Of a DNA stretch of 64,000 bases, positions 17,175 to 26,634 are shown piece after piece. The stretch covers positions 248,001 to 312,000 of the forward strand of contig NZ_LDPE01000001.1 of assembly GCF_001447995.1 (NCBI RefSeq), given 5' to 3'. Below the pieces are notes generated by a model. The model had not been told where the DNA came from. It saw nothing but the letters and a program-made list of their open reading frames with translations, and made no database searches. Made by a program: the position numbers and the translations under genes. Within the stretch, counting starts at the first letter, position 1. Each line of letters begins with the position of its first letter. This DNA is from Maribacter dokdonensis DSW-8. Lineage in GTDB: Bacteria; Bacteroidota; Bacteroidia; Flavobacteriales; Flavobacteriaceae.

Positions 17175-18164
17175 TTACTTTACCTCGTTCTCTAACTCGC
17201 TACCTGTCTCAAATGATTTAATATTGTTTAAGGTGATCGTAGTTATTTGATCCATTGCTTCTTTTGTAAAATATGCCTGATGCGATGTAATCAACACATT
17301 AGGGAAACTTAATAGTCTCAATATCATATCATCTTGAATGATATGTTCTGAATGATCCTCAAAAAACAGATTTTCTTCCTGCTCATAAACATCGATTCCC
17401 AAATACCCTATTTTTCTATCTTTAAGTCCGGCAATGGCATCTTCCGTTTTGATCAGGGCACCTCTACTGGTGTTGATGATCATAACACCATCTTTCATTT
17501 TAGCAATAGATGCTTTATTGATGATATGCTTGGTATGTTTGTTTAAAGGACAGTGCAACGATATAATATCCGATTTTTGAAATACTTCTTCAAGCGGTAA
17601 AAATTCTACCCCTGCAGCTACCAGTTCTTCATTTTCAGCAATGTCATATGCAATGAGCTTACTTCCAAAACCTTTTAATAATTTACCGAATGTTGCTCCA
17701 ATTTTTCCCGTTCCAATAATACCTATGGTTTTATTGCTCAGGTTGAAACCAATAAGGTTCTTTAATGAAAAGTTGCCTTCCCTGACCCGGTTGTAAGCTT
17801 TGTGCGTTTTACGGTTAAGGGTCAATATTAAAGCCAAGGCATGCTCTGCAACCGCTTCTGGCGAATAGGCAGGTACCCTTACTACCTTTATGCCTTCTTT
17901 CTCCGCAGCTTCTAAATCTACATTGTTGTAGCCAGCGCAGCGTAGTGCTATTAGTTCTATACCGTTGGCGGATAATATTTTAATAGTTTCTTCATTGACT
18001 ATATCGTTTACAAAAACACATACCACATTGCAATCTGCCGAAAGTTTAGCAGTATCTGGATTTAAAGCGGTTTCATAAAATGAAAAATTATAGTCATAAT
18101 CCGCATTATACTTTTCAAAATACTCTTGGTCATAAGATTTGGTACTGAATACAGCAATGTTCAT
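17175..18164 (-). CDS. ldhA: D-lactate dehydrogenase (2-hydroxyacid dehydrogenase family)
   Basis: 329 residues. The cofactor motif is GIIGTGKIGATFGKLL. The active-site triad appears as Arg in NTSRGALI, Glu in DVYEQEE and His in TSHQAYFT. Substrate-side residues ALRCAGYNNVD match fermentative D-lactate dehydrogenases. It reduces pyruvate to D-lactate with NADH in the cytoplasm. Confidence 0.87.
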   Translation of the reverse strand: MNIAVFSTKSYDQEYFEKYNADYDYNFSFYETALNPDTAKLSADCNVVCVFVNDIVNEETIKILSANGIELIALRCAGYNNVDLEAAEKEGIKVVRVPAYSPEAVAEHALALILTLNRKTHKAYNRVREGNFSLKNLIGFNLSNKTIGIIGTGKIGATFGKLLKGFGSKLIAYDIAENEELVAAGVEFLPLEEVFQKSDIISLHCPLNKHTKHIINKASIAKMKDGVMIINTSRGALIKTEDAIAGLKDRKIGYLGIDVYEQEENLFFEDHSEHIIQDDMILRLLSFPNVLITSHQAYFTKEAMDQITTITLNNIKSFETGSELENEVK

Positions 18165-18262
18165 TAAGATAGTTTTGATGATGAATAGTATCTTAAAGTT
18201 AACTATACTAGTTTAGTAATCCAATCCTATTTCACGAGTTTTTAGAATGGTATTGTTACTAT

Positions 18263-18775
18263 CTATTTTAATAGTTCGGCTATTTCATTATTGCCCTGCA
18301 TTTTTGCATGTGATAAGGCCGTATTACCACGGTTATCCTTAATTGTTGCGTCAGCGCCATTTTTTAGCAAATAATTGACAATATCTTTATGACCAAAGGT
18401 GCTGGCATAAATTAACGCCGTTGCATCATTATAGTTTTGCTGATTGACCTTGGCTCCGCTGTCAATAAGCATTTTAGCTATTTCAAAATTACCTTTAAAA
18501 CAAACACCCATTAATGCCGTATTGCCAGATGTATCTTTAGCATTTACATCGCAACCTTTCTCCAATAGAAATGAAACAACCTCTTTTTGGTTGTTATATG
18601 CTGATAATATTAAAGGGGTAAACCCCTTACTATCAACGGCATTTATTGACTCCTTATTTTGATTGTAAAGATTGCGTAATGTTTCTACATCTCCAGTTCT
18701 AGAAGCCTCAAAAATGTTTTGAGCGTTACCTGTAAGTGTACTTATCATAATAGTTAGTATTAGTAAATTCTTCAT
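18263..18775 (-). CDS. Exported ankyrin-repeat protein
   Basis: 170 residues with a signal peptide ending around GNAQ and about four ankyrin repeats (GFTPLILSAYNNQ, GNTALMGVCFKGN, DATALIYASTFGH, GNTALSHAKMQGN). It lies 57 bp downstream of the catalase gene on the same strand. Ankyrin-catalase pairs are known in Pseudomonas and other bacteria, where the ankyrin protein supports catalase function; a helper role here is inferred from this arrangement. Confidence 0.85.
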   Translation of the reverse strand: MKNLLILTIMISTLTGNAQNIFEASRTGDVETLRNLYNQNKESINAVDSKGFTPLILSAYNNQKEVVSFLLEKGCDVNAKDTSGNTALMGVCFKGNFEIAKMLIDSGAKVNQQNYNDATALIYASTFGHKDIVNYLLKNGADATIKDNRGNTALSHAKMQGNNEIAELLK

Positions 18776-18832
18776 TATTTTCTGTATTGGAAAAGAGGAT
18801 GCATAATAGCACCCTCTTTTTAGTATAAATAT

Positions 18833-20353
18833 TTAATGCATGAAATCTTTCTGTAAAAAACCTAGTGCTTTTGCTAAAGCCATTCCAAAATTCCTATCTG
18901 CTTGATAGAAATGACCAATCATGGTTTTTTGAATGTTTTTATCTGTTACAGCACTTAAATCGCCACTTAAGTTTTTAATTAAATTTTCTTGCTGTTGTTT
19001 AGATAGCGTTCTATAAAAATCCCCAGCTTGGGCAAAATCATTGGTTTTAGAGATTTTCTTTTGTGTAATAGTTACATTGCTAAGTGTAGTTTCTGATTGC
19101 TTGTATTGGGGATCTTCTGCTAAAGCCGCTTTTGAACTTGGTTGATAGTTCACATCCGGATTTTCAAATCTTTTATTTCCTGCACTGTTCCAACTATCAG
19201 AATTATAGTTGTTAGGTTCTTCTAAAGGCTTGTTGACTTCCAATTGTAAAAAATTAGGACCAAGACGATGTCTTTGTGTATCAAAATAAGAGAACAATCT
19301 ACCTTGTAACAATTTATCCTCAGAAGGTTCTACACCTGGAATTAAAGCACCTGGAGAGAAAGCAATACTTTCTACCTGCTCAAAAAAGTTTACCGGGTTC
19401 TCATTTAAAGTCATGGTACCAATTTTAATTTTTTCAATTTTATCGGCTGGCCAGTCTTTAGTTGCATCTAAGGGCCAAAAGTCGAAAGAATGCATATCTT
19501 CTGGCTTAATTAACTGCACATACAAATCCCATTGAGGATAATTTTTATCGTCAATATCCTTTCTTAAGCTCATGGTAGCATGTTGCCAATCTTTCCCTTG
19601 TTGTTCAGCGGCTTCTTCAATAGTCAAGTTTTTTTCACCTTGTTTAGAAACCCACGAATATTTTACGTAAGTAACATCTCCTTCGGCATTTATCCATTTA
19701 TAACCGTGCACACTGCTACCGTTCATGTATTGGTATCCTTTTGGAATACCTAAATCCGTATATAATCTTGTAAGCATATGTGTAGATTCTGGTACATGCG
19801 AAAAGAAATCGAAAAATCTGTTAGGATCCTGTTTATTGGTTACAGGCGAAGGTTTTAAAGAGTGTACCATGTCCGGGAATTTAATGGCGTCCCTGATAAA
19901 GAAAATTGGCAAATTGTTACCTACGATATCATAATTTCCCTGTTCCGTATAAAACTTAACGGCAAAACCTCTTGGGTCTCTTGCAGTTTCAGGAGAACCT
20001 TTTCCATGTATTACGGTAGAGAAACGAACGGCAAGGTCTGTCTTTTTGCCAACTTGTGAAAATAATACCGCTTTTGTGAACTCGGACATATCTTTAGTAG
20101 CTTCAAAATAACCCGACGCTCCTGCGCCTCTAGGATGTACCACTCGTTCTGGAATTCTTTCCCTATCAAACGCTGCCAGTTTTTCTACCAAATAAATATC
20201 CTCCAATAAAACGGGTCCATATTCACCTACGGTTTTGGAATTCTGATTATCGCCAACTGGAACACCACCATTTGTAGTTATTGTGTTGTTAGACTGGGCC
20301 AAACCTACACCTACCAAGGCTAGGGTGATAAGCGTCACTAATCTTTTTTTCAT
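18833..20353 (-). CDS. Haem catalase with signal peptide
   Basis: 506 residues. A signal peptide ends near GLAQS. The distal histidine lies in VVHPRGAGASGYFE and the proximal haem tyrosine in GRLFSYFDTQRHRLGPNF. It is of the small-subunit monofunctional catalase size and decomposes hydrogen peroxide, here probably in the periplasm. It is divergent from oxyR across a 108-bp spacer and is followed by the ankyrin gene. The signal peptide is an important difference from cytoplasmic KatA. Confidence 0.92.
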   Translation of the reverse strand: MKKRLVTLITLALVGVGLAQSNNTITTNGGVPVGDNQNSKTVGEYGPVLLEDIYLVEKLAAFDRERIPERVVHPRGAGASGYFEATKDMSEFTKAVLFSQVGKKTDLAVRFSTVIHGKGSPETARDPRGFAVKFYTEQGNYDIVGNNLPIFFIRDAIKFPDMVHSLKPSPVTNKQDPNRFFDFFSHVPESTHMLTRLYTDLGIPKGYQYMNGSSVHGYKWINAEGDVTYVKYSWVSKQGEKNLTIEEAAEQQGKDWQHATMSLRKDIDDKNYPQWDLYVQLIKPEDMHSFDFWPLDATKDWPADKIEKIKIGTMTLNENPVNFFEQVESIAFSPGALIPGVEPSEDKLLQGRLFSYFDTQRHRLGPNFLQLEVNKPLEEPNNYNSDSWNSAGNKRFENPDVNYQPSSKAALAEDPQYKQSETTLSNVTITQKKISKTNDFAQAGDFYRTLSKQQQENLIKNLSGDLSAVTDKNIQKTMIGHFYQADRNFGMALAKALGFLQKDFMH

Positions 20354-20411
20354 TCTTTATAGATTTATGTTATAATGATGAAGCAAAATTCAATTAGAAG
20401 CGCTTATCAAT

Positions 20412-20438
20412 CAAATTAATACTCTATATACTTGTATT
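20412..20438. promoter_or_regulatory. Candidate OxyR site and catalase promoter -33 element
   Basis: The dyad AATAC-N11-GTATT spans 20418-20438, midway between the divergent catalase and oxyR starts. It has the T-N11-A geometry of LysR-type sites. On the minus strand a TTG at 20414-20412 follows directly and is 20 bases from GAATTTTG, an imperfect -7 box. An activator bound at the dyad would therefore touch the catalase promoter. Confidence 0.5.
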
Positions 20439-20461
20439 GCTAAAATTAATATGCCACCTAA

Positions 20462-21385
20462 ATGACCTTGCAACAATTAGAATATGTGATTGCACTAGAC
20501 GCTTATAGACATTTTGTTACGGCCGCAGAAAAGTGTTTTGTTACCCAACCTACCATAACCATACAGGTTAAAAAATTAGAGGATGAAATAGGATTTTTAA
20601 TTTTTGACAAGAGTAAGTTCCCTCTAAAGCCTACCAGTTTAGGGGAAATGTTCATATTGAAGGCGAAGATGATATTGAAAGAAGCCCGTGAACTTAAAAA
20701 TATGGTGAATATTGAGTTGAACAGTATTGAAGGAGAATTCCGTTTAGCTGTATTGCCCACAATTTCATCTTATTTGATCCCATTAATTTCCGGACCATTT
20801 TCAAAAAAATATCCCAACACAAGATTGTTGATTGAAGAAATGGAAAGTGACCAAATTATAAGGTCTTTACACAATAAGGAAATAGATATAGGTCTATTGG
20901 TAACACCATTGAACGATGCCCACCTAAGGGAAATAAAACTATACAATGAGCCTTTTGTGTTTTATGGGCAGCCTGGTTTTATAGATAAGGATAAGAACAA
21001 AATATCTGTTGAGGAAATAGAAGGGTTAACTAATTTATGGTTACTGGAGAAAGGACATTGTTTTAGAAATCAGGTTCTAAATATTTGTGGGCATACCAAT
21101 ACTAACGGAAACATTCAGTTTAAAAGCGGTTCTATTGAAGCTTTAAAGAAAATGGTAGATAATTATGGAGGATTTACATTAGTGCCTGAAATGGCCATTA
21201 GCACTAATGATAATGGCCATGTACTTCATTTTCAAAAACCTAAACCGGTTAGGGAAGTAAGTCTAGTTGTTCAACAAACTTTTTCAAAAGAGGTGTTATT
21301 AGATGCACTTAGACATGAGATTTTAGATAAAACTCCTAAAGAATTTGAAAAGAACCAACGCTTTATAAAGATTAATTGGCGTTAG
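20462..21385 (+). CDS. oxyR: Hydrogen-peroxide sensor OxyR (LysR family)
   Basis: 307 residues. The N-terminal helix-turn-helix is MTLQQLEYVIALDAYRHF... with CFVTQPTITIQVKKLE as the recognition region. In the effector domain the LEKGHCFRNQVLNIC segment supplies two cysteines spaced as in E. coli OxyR Cys199/Cys208, the redox switch pair. Divergence from the catalase gene supports the assignment. Confidence 0.92.
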   Translation: MTLQQLEYVIALDAYRHFVTAAEKCFVTQPTITIQVKKLEDEIGFLIFDKSKFPLKPTSLGEMFILKAKMILKEARELKNMVNIELNSIEGEFRLAVLPTISSYLIPLISGPFSKKYPNTRLLIEEMESDQIIRSLHNKEIDIGLLVTPLNDAHLREIKLYNEPFVFYGQPGFIDKDKNKISVEEIEGLTNLWLLEKGHCFRNQVLNICGHTNTNGNIQFKSGSIEALKKMVDNYGGFTLVPEMAISTNDNGHVLHFQKPKPVREVSLVVQQTFSKEVLLDALRHEILDKTPKEFEKNQRFIKINWR

Positions 21386-21481
21386 GAACAACTAAACATA
21401 CGCTCTAAAATTTTTATAAAACGTCAAACTGGCAACACAGTAGATTCCTCTGTTAATAGAAGTTCAACAATTTTAATTGTT

Positions 21482-22057
21482 CTAATAACCAATAGGAATT
21501 TCAACCCTGTTCATATCCCAAGCAATATACATTAGAGCAACACCTTGTTCTGAGTCTTCAAATTGAATGGAAAATTCTTCTACGGGTTGATCATTTTGTA
21601 AGACATGTGCATCAACTCTTAGAACATCATTTTTATCATCATAGCTATAGTGTCCCCATTGATCAACATCTCTATTAAATATAATGGTCCATATCTCTTC
21701 GGTAGGTATAGCATACATAGTATACGTTCCTTCCCTAAGTAATTTACCATCTATTTTAACATCTTGATAAACCTTTATCTCAGTTGCCTCATTAGCACCA
21801 AGTCGCCATATTTCATTGTATTTGACCATACCACCAAAAACTTGGCGACCTTTCTTTTGGGGTCTACTATAATCTATTTTTAGAATAGGGCTGTCAGGTA
21901 AATTTCGCTCTGGAGCAAATTTTATATCATGGGCAAAATGATCAGGTAAATACGCCCTGTCTAACGGACTTTTATCTAAGCCCCTAAAACTTTGGGCAAA
22001 ACTAACTGAAGTAACTAGGCTAAGGCCGGCGATAAGTAGTGTAATTTTTTTCATCAT
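21482..22057 (-). CDS. DUF2911 secreted protein
   Basis: About 191 residues from ATG 22057 (a longer frame exists but would place basic and aromatic residues ahead of the signal peptide). The signal peptide ends near SFAQS. The body matches the DUF2911 pattern: SRPQKKGRQVFGG, YNEIWRLGANEATEI, LREGTYTMYAIPTE, W.IIFNRDVDQWG. Members are common exported proteins in Bacteroidota with no assigned activity. Confidence 0.85.
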   Translation of the reverse strand: MMKKITLLIAGLSLVTSVSFAQSFRGLDKSPLDRAYLPDHFAHDIKFAPERNLPDSPILKIDYSRPQKKGRQVFGGMVKYNEIWRLGANEATEIKVYQDVKIDGKLLREGTYTMYAIPTEEIWTIIFNRDVDQWGHYSYDDKNDVLRVDAHVLQNDQPVEEFSIQFEDSEQGVALMYIAWDMNRVEIPIGY

Positions 22058-22156
22058 AATTACATGTTTATAAAAATAGATTAGCATTTAAATTTAATGA
22101 TAATTAAAATGAAAACTAGACTATTCGCTAGGTATCTACCTAAGAATCAACATTGC

Positions 22157-22921
22157 TTATAACATCAATCCCCCGGTCGCTTCAATACGTTGACCGTTGA
22201 TCCAACCTGCATCTTCTGTGCACAAGAAGGCTACAATACCTCCTATGTCTTCAGGTTCACCAACCCGACCTAAAGCCGTATTACTACTAATTTTCTGACG
22301 TCTTTCCTCATTATCTTTATTTGCGCCACCACCAAAGTCTGTACCAACGGCACCAGGAGCCACTACATTTGCCCTTATTTTTTTTGAACTCAACTCTTTT
22401 GCCAAAAACCTTGTAAATACATCAATACCACCTTTCATACTTGCATACGCAGAAGAACCCGGTATGGTAACACGTACCAACCCAGAGGATATATTTATAA
22501 TACCGCCACCATCATTTAATTGGTCTACGGCATGTTGGGTTAAAAAATAAACACCTTTTAAGTGAATGTTCATCATAGCATCAAAATCTGCTTCGGTGGT
22601 TTCTAAAAAAGGCTTGTAAATTCCCGTTCCGGCATTATTTATCAAATAATCAAATTTAGCTGAGCGATAATTTTCATTTAAGTACATGCTAATTCTCTTA
22701 AAGAAACTTGAGAAATTTGACGTATCGCTTGTATCCAATTGGAACGCAACAGCTTTTTGACCTAATTTTTCAATTTCTTTGACAACTGCTTCTGCCGCAT
22801 CTTTTTTAGAGTGGTAGGTCAAAATTATATCTAATCCTTTTTCGGCGATCTTTAACGCAATATTCTTACCAATTCCACGGCTACCACCCGTAACCAAGGC
22901 AATTTTTGAAGATGATTTCAT
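22157..22921 (-). CDS. Short-chain dehydrogenase/reductase
   Basis: About 254 residues. The Rossmann motif TGGSRGIG is near the N-terminus. NNAG is followed by catalytic Ser in NISSG and the YASMK (YxxxK) pair. The PGAVGTDFGGG loop and a C-terminal GQRIEATGG complete a classical SDR. It uses NAD(P)H on an unknown alcohol or ketone. ATG 22921 precedes the Lys/Ser run just before the cofactor motif. Confidence 0.88.
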   Translation of the reverse strand: MKSSSKIALVTGGSRGIGKNIALKIAEKGLDIILTYHSKKDAAEAVVKEIEKLGQKAVAFQLDTSDTSNFSSFFKRISMYLNENYRSAKFDYLINNAGTGIYKPFLETTEADFDAMMNIHLKGVYFLTQHAVDQLNDGGGIINISSGLVRVTIPGSSAYASMKGGIDVFTRFLAKELSSKKIRANVVAPGAVGTDFGGGANKDNEERRQKISSNTALGRVGEPEDIGGIVAFLCTEDAGWINGQRIEATGGLML

Positions 22922-23030
22922 GATGTACAATGTCTATAATTTATGAAGTTTTTAGTGTAACTAAAATACAGATACCGTTTTTTCAATAGTACTTCAGCTA
23001 CGTTATTTTTTTATTAAAGTTGATCTTTAC

Positions 23031-23759
23031 TTAAGTTTTGGGGTCGCGTTTAAATAATTGAATTAGATCAAATACCAAAACACAGAAAACAACCCAGATA
23101 AAACCAGCAATGAATCCGCCCGCAATATCGGATGGAAAGTGCACCCCTAAATAAATTCGACTAATACCAATACTTAATATTACCGTTAACAATACTATCA
23201 CCAATAAGTATTTAAACACTTTTTGAATGTCGAATTTGATCACCAAAAAAATGAGAAAGCCATAGAAAGCCATTGCACTCATGGCATGTCCGCTAGGATA
23301 ACTTAAGGTTTCCACAGAGACCAAATGTTCTATTCCCGGTCTAGCTCTATCAATAAATCGTTTTAACATCATATTTGAAACTGTTGCCAATGCTAACACC
23401 AAAGTTGCCTGTACAATATATTTCCAACGTTTAAAGACCAAAAGGGAGACTAACAAAAAAATGGATAATACAATTAAATAGCCATAAGTATCGCCAACAT
23501 TGGTCATAAATTTAAAGTAGTTGGTTAAGCTAGGTGTACGTCTAGAAACAATGTAATCCGTTATTGCAGTATCATAATTGGCAAGCATTTCGGTCTTTAA
23601 TGTCTCTGTTAATTCTACAAATACATTTATGCCGCCTACAACTATAACAAGGGCAATAATTACAGTTATCACATAAGGTAACGTTGTATTGTATTGGTTG
23701 AGTTTATTTTCTAGAAATTCTCGTAGCGATTTTATAAATGTAAAAAGGGATTGTTTCAT
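23031..23759 (-). CDS. PAP2-family membrane phosphatase
   Basis: 242 residues with about five membrane helices. The three phosphatase motifs are KRFIDRARPG, SYPSGHAMS and SRIYLGVHFPSD, supplying Lys/Arg, Ser-Gly-His and the nucleophilic histidine. Likely substrates are phosphatidate-type lipids or undecaprenyl diphosphate, with the active site on the periplasmic face. Which lipid is used cannot be decided here. Confidence 0.87.
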   Translation of the reverse strand: MKQSLFTFIKSLREFLENKLNQYNTTLPYVITVIIALVIVVGGINVFVELTETLKTEMLANYDTAITDYIVSRRTPSLTNYFKFMTNVGDTYGYLIVLSIFLLVSLLVFKRWKYIVQATLVLALATVSNMMLKRFIDRARPGIEHLVSVETLSYPSGHAMSAMAFYGFLIFLVIKFDIQKVFKYLLVIVLLTVILSIGISRIYLGVHFPSDIAGGFIAGFIWVVFCVLVFDLIQLFKRDPKT

Positions 23760-23941
23760 GAAACGATCTATTTAATTCGATGTAAACTTAGCCGATATGG
23801 GTCAATATCAGTGTTTCAAACAAATTGATAAATAACTCGTTTGAGTTAAACTCATTTTTTAAAGGGGTATGGGGTCATACAGATTTGGACGAGTATATCC
23901 TGAAACCTTATCTTTATGCGATAATAGAATTGTTAGAAATT

Positions 23942-24784
23942 ATGAAATCACCCGATTGGAAAACTGCCATAGAATTTGATGATATTACTTATAAAAAATG
24001 TGACGGCGTAGCACGTATTGCTTTCAATAGGCCTAATGTACGCAATGCCTTTAGACCACATACCACAAGTGAACTTATAAAAGCATTTTATGATGCACAG
24101 GAAGATACATCTATAGGAGTGGTGCTACTTTCCGCGGAAGGTCCTTCAACTAAAGACGGAATATGGTCTTTTTGTAGCGGTGGCGACCAAAAGGCTAGGG
24201 GAGAGAAAGGATATGTTGGGCAAGATGGGCAGCACCGTTTGAATATTCTTGAAGTTCAACGAATGATTCGTTTTATGCCCAAAGTGGTGATCTGTGTTGT
24301 ACCGGGTTGGGCCGTTGGTGGCGGACATAGCCTTCACGTAGTTTGTGATATGACCTTGGCCAGTAAAGAACATGCTATTTTTAAACAAACTGATGCTGAT
24401 GTTACCAGCTTTGATGGTGGATACGGTTCTGCATATTTGGCAAAAATGGTGGGACAGAAAAAGGCACGTGAAATTTTCTTTTTAGGTAGAAACTATTCCG
24501 CACAAGATGCGTTTGACATGGGTATGGTCAATGCCGTTATACCTCATGATGAGTTAGAGGATACTGCTTTTCAATGGGCACAAGAAGTATTGGAGAAATC
24601 TCCAACTTCCATTAAAATGCTAAAGTTCTCCATGAACTTAACTGATGATGGTATGGTAGGCCAACAAGTATTTGCCGGTGAAGCAACAAGATTGGCTTAT
24701 ATGACCGAAGAAGCAAAAGAAGGTAGAAATGCATTTCTAGAAAAGCGTAAACCTGATTTTGGCAAGGATAATTGGCTACCGTAG
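23942..24784 (+). CDS. menB: 1,4-dihydroxy-2-naphthoyl-CoA synthase MenB
   Basis: 280 residues from ATG 23942, which matches the family N-terminus (MKSPDWKTAIEFDDI); 39 further upstream residues are open but unlike the family. Crotonase-fold motifs NRPNVRNAFRPHT, FCSGGDQKARG, PGWAVGGGHSLH and the late TSFDGGYGS segment are all MenB-type. It closes the naphthalene ring in menaquinone synthesis. No other men gene is adjacent. Confidence 0.92.
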   Translation: MKSPDWKTAIEFDDITYKKCDGVARIAFNRPNVRNAFRPHTTSELIKAFYDAQEDTSIGVVLLSAEGPSTKDGIWSFCSGGDQKARGEKGYVGQDGQHRLNILEVQRMIRFMPKVVICVVPGWAVGGGHSLHVVCDMTLASKEHAIFKQTDADVTSFDGGYGSAYLAKMVGQKKAREIFFLGRNYSAQDAFDMGMVNAVIPHDELEDTAFQWAQEVLEKSPTSIKMLKFSMNLTDDGMVGQQVFAGEATRLAYMTEEAKEGRNAFLEKRKPDFGKDNWLP

Positions 24785-24789
24785 GTTGG

Positions 24790-24845
24790 TTGTCCGTTGA
24801 TGGTTGTCCGTTGATGGTTGTCCGTTGATGGTTGTCCGTTGATGG
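24790..24845. repeat. Alternating heptad repeat TTGTCCG/TTGATGG
   Basis: Eight heptamers in strict alternation begin 5 bp after the menB stop. The TTGATGG unit equals that of 254-330, while TTGTCCG is unique to this locus, so a 14-bp unit has been amplified here. Confidence 0.9.
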
Positions 24846-24852
24846 TTGTTTT

Positions 24853-24892
24853 AAAAAAGTTCATTTTTCCAAAAGAAAGAATGAACTTTTTT
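24853..24892 (+). terminator. Terminator hairpin after menB
   Basis: AAAAAAGTTCATT (24853-24865) pairs perfectly with AATGAACTTTTTT (24880-24892), leaving a 14-base loop and a T-run. Confidence 0.65.
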
Positions 24893-24949
24893 AGGCTAAC
24901 GGCTAAAAGTGGTTGTTCAAACGCGAAGCGTTTAGCTATCATAAAGCAG

Positions 24950-24984
24950 TACTTAATACTCAGTACTTTTTACTTAATACTTTT
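24950..24984. repeat. Heptad repeat array, TACTTNN type
   Basis: Five units in register: TACTTAA, TACTCAG, TACTTTT, TACTTAA, TACTTTT. This is the family seen at 422-459 and 715-745. It is followed by CTGATACTGCCAAC (25001-25014), which is shared with 5058-5071. Confidence 0.8.
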
Positions 24985-25046
24985 TTCTGAACACTTAAAA
25001 CTGATACTGCCAACGGAACACTTAAAAGAAAAACCATCCTAAACTA

Positions 25047-25081
25047 AAAAGAGTCCAACCCTTTGAAGATCAGACTCTTTT
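25047..25081. terminator. Bidirectional terminator between menB and the serine hydrolase gene
   Basis: AAAAGAGTC (25047-25055) and GACTCTTTT (25073-25081) are inverted repeats with an A-run on one side and a T-run on the other, placed between convergent genes. Confidence 0.6.
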
Positions 25082-25247
25082 ACGAGAACACTATATGAAA
25101 ATGAAAAAATTTATTTCGTTTTTAACAACACTGTAAAGATATATATGTTCTTCAGTTCATAGAAACTATTGTTGTCATGTAAGAGCAATCTGTTGTGTGT
25201 TTCTTGAGAATTGTGGTGTTGCTTAAATTATTTAAAGCTAATGTGTA

Positions 25248-26582
25248 TTATTGAATAGACCTTATGATTTCCTTTAACAATGTATTGAACTGTTCGTCAG
25301 ATTGTTCTTCCAGTCCGGTACGCACTACAACTAAATCTTTAGAGGGTATTATGAATATGCGCTGACCTTGAAATCCGTTTACGGAGAACAGGTCTTTAGA
25401 TATATCTGGATATTTTCCATTTGCATTCAACCAAAAATGTGCGCCGTAGACTCCATCAGAATTTACGGTAGGGGTAGAAACATAATCCACCCAAGATTCC
25501 GAGAAAATACGTTCCCCGTTCCAATCCCCTTTATTTAAATATAGTAGCCCAAACTTAGCCCAATCTCTGGTTGTTGCCCACGCATAGGATGATAGTATGT
25601 AATTACCCATTAAGTCTGTCTCTAACAACATTGAATTCATACCAATTTTATCGATCAATTCCTGATAAGGAAAATCTAGATATTCTTGGTGGGTTTCAAA
25701 TTGTTCGCGCAATATCCCTGACAAAAGATTGGTGGTACCGGAAGAGTAGTTCCAAATTTCGGTCGGGGCCGCGATTACGTTTTTATTACGCTGTGCCAAA
25801 GTCATATCCGAATCTAAAAAAAGCATGCGGGTAACGTCTGATATTTTAAAATAATTTTCTTCCCAAGCCAAACCACTCTGCATGCGTAATAAATGATCTA
25901 TAGTAATATTACTTTTCAGATTTTTCATACGAATCTCATTGCCAAATGGTTTATAATCCATCTTCATTTCCCCTTGATACTCTAAAATACCATAAAGTGT
26001 AGCTAATATACTTTTAGTCATAGACCACCCCAATATTTTGGTATCCTCCGTAAATCCTCTAATATAGCGTTCACCTATGATTTGGTTTTTATGAACCACC
26101 AATAGAGACCTTGTTCTTTGTTCAGGATCTTTAAAAGCATTTTCAAATGCGACCTCTAATTTATCATAATCAACATTCGCTAAAATGGTATCTTTTACAC
26201 CGTTATTACCAAAAGGAAACGGTAGTGTATCTTTTACGAAAAACCTGTTGGGGATGATATCAAAATTATGCTTCTCATATTCATCATTGGTCAAGACGAC
26301 ACCTAAACCCTCCTTGAAAACCGCTTTTCTTGGCATAAGTCCATAAACACTTGCCGTAGCGGAATTATCCTCAGTGTAAACCTCACAATCAGATAACTTG
26401 ATCAAAGGCATTTCGTGATCGTTTAATATTACATCCACGGGTTCTCTATCCGCAATAAATACACTGGATGCCATACTTTTTGATGCGTAACCGGAAATGA
26501 GGTTCAGCTTTGGGTAATTAAAATAAATTGCGGCAATAATGCCTACCAAGGCAATTCCTAAAAGTAATTTTAACTTTCTCAT
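25248..26582 (-). CDS. Membrane-anchored serine hydrolase, class C beta-lactamase family
   Basis: About 444 residues from ATG 26582. One N-terminal membrane helix (LLLGIALVGIIAAIYF) anchors a periplasmic domain. The serine/lysine motif is SMTK, and a YSSGT motif occupies the Tyr-box position. ARTIST-like acyl-enzyme chemistry is expected from the SxxK fold; esterase or peptidase activity is as likely as beta-lactamase. Its stop-side neighbour is DUF2452, whose stop lies 52 bp upstream of this start, so the pair may be cotranscribed. Confidence 0.82.
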   Translation of the reverse strand: MRKLKLLLGIALVGIIAAIYFNYPKLNLISGYASKSMASSVFIADREPVDVILNDHEMPLIKLSDCEVYTEDNSATASVYGLMPRKAVFKEGLGVVLTNDEYEKHNFDIIPNRFFVKDTLPFPFGNNGVKDTILANVDYDKLEVAFENAFKDPEQRTRSLLVVHKNQIIGERYIRGFTEDTKILGWSMTKSILATLYGILEYQGEMKMDYKPFGNEIRMKNLKSNITIDHLLRMQSGLAWEENYFKISDVTRMLFLDSDMTLAQRNKNVIAAPTEIWNYSSGTTNLLSGILREQFETHQEYLDFPYQELIDKIGMNSMLLETDLMGNYILSSYAWATTRDWAKFGLLYLNKGDWNGERIFSESWVDYVSTPTVNSDGVYGAHFWLNANGKYPDISKDLFSVNGFQGQRIFIIPSKDLVVVRTGLEEQSDEQFNTLLKEIIRSIQ

Positions 26583-26634
26583 TATTGTTTGATGGTTTTT
26601 ATCTGATTGAAAATCAGAATTCTTAAATGGCAAC

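Noticed and set aside
24818..25042. 74-codon plus-strand frame through the heptad repeats
   Set aside because: It runs through tandem repeats and terminator hairpins, and its residues follow the repeat, not a protein pattern.
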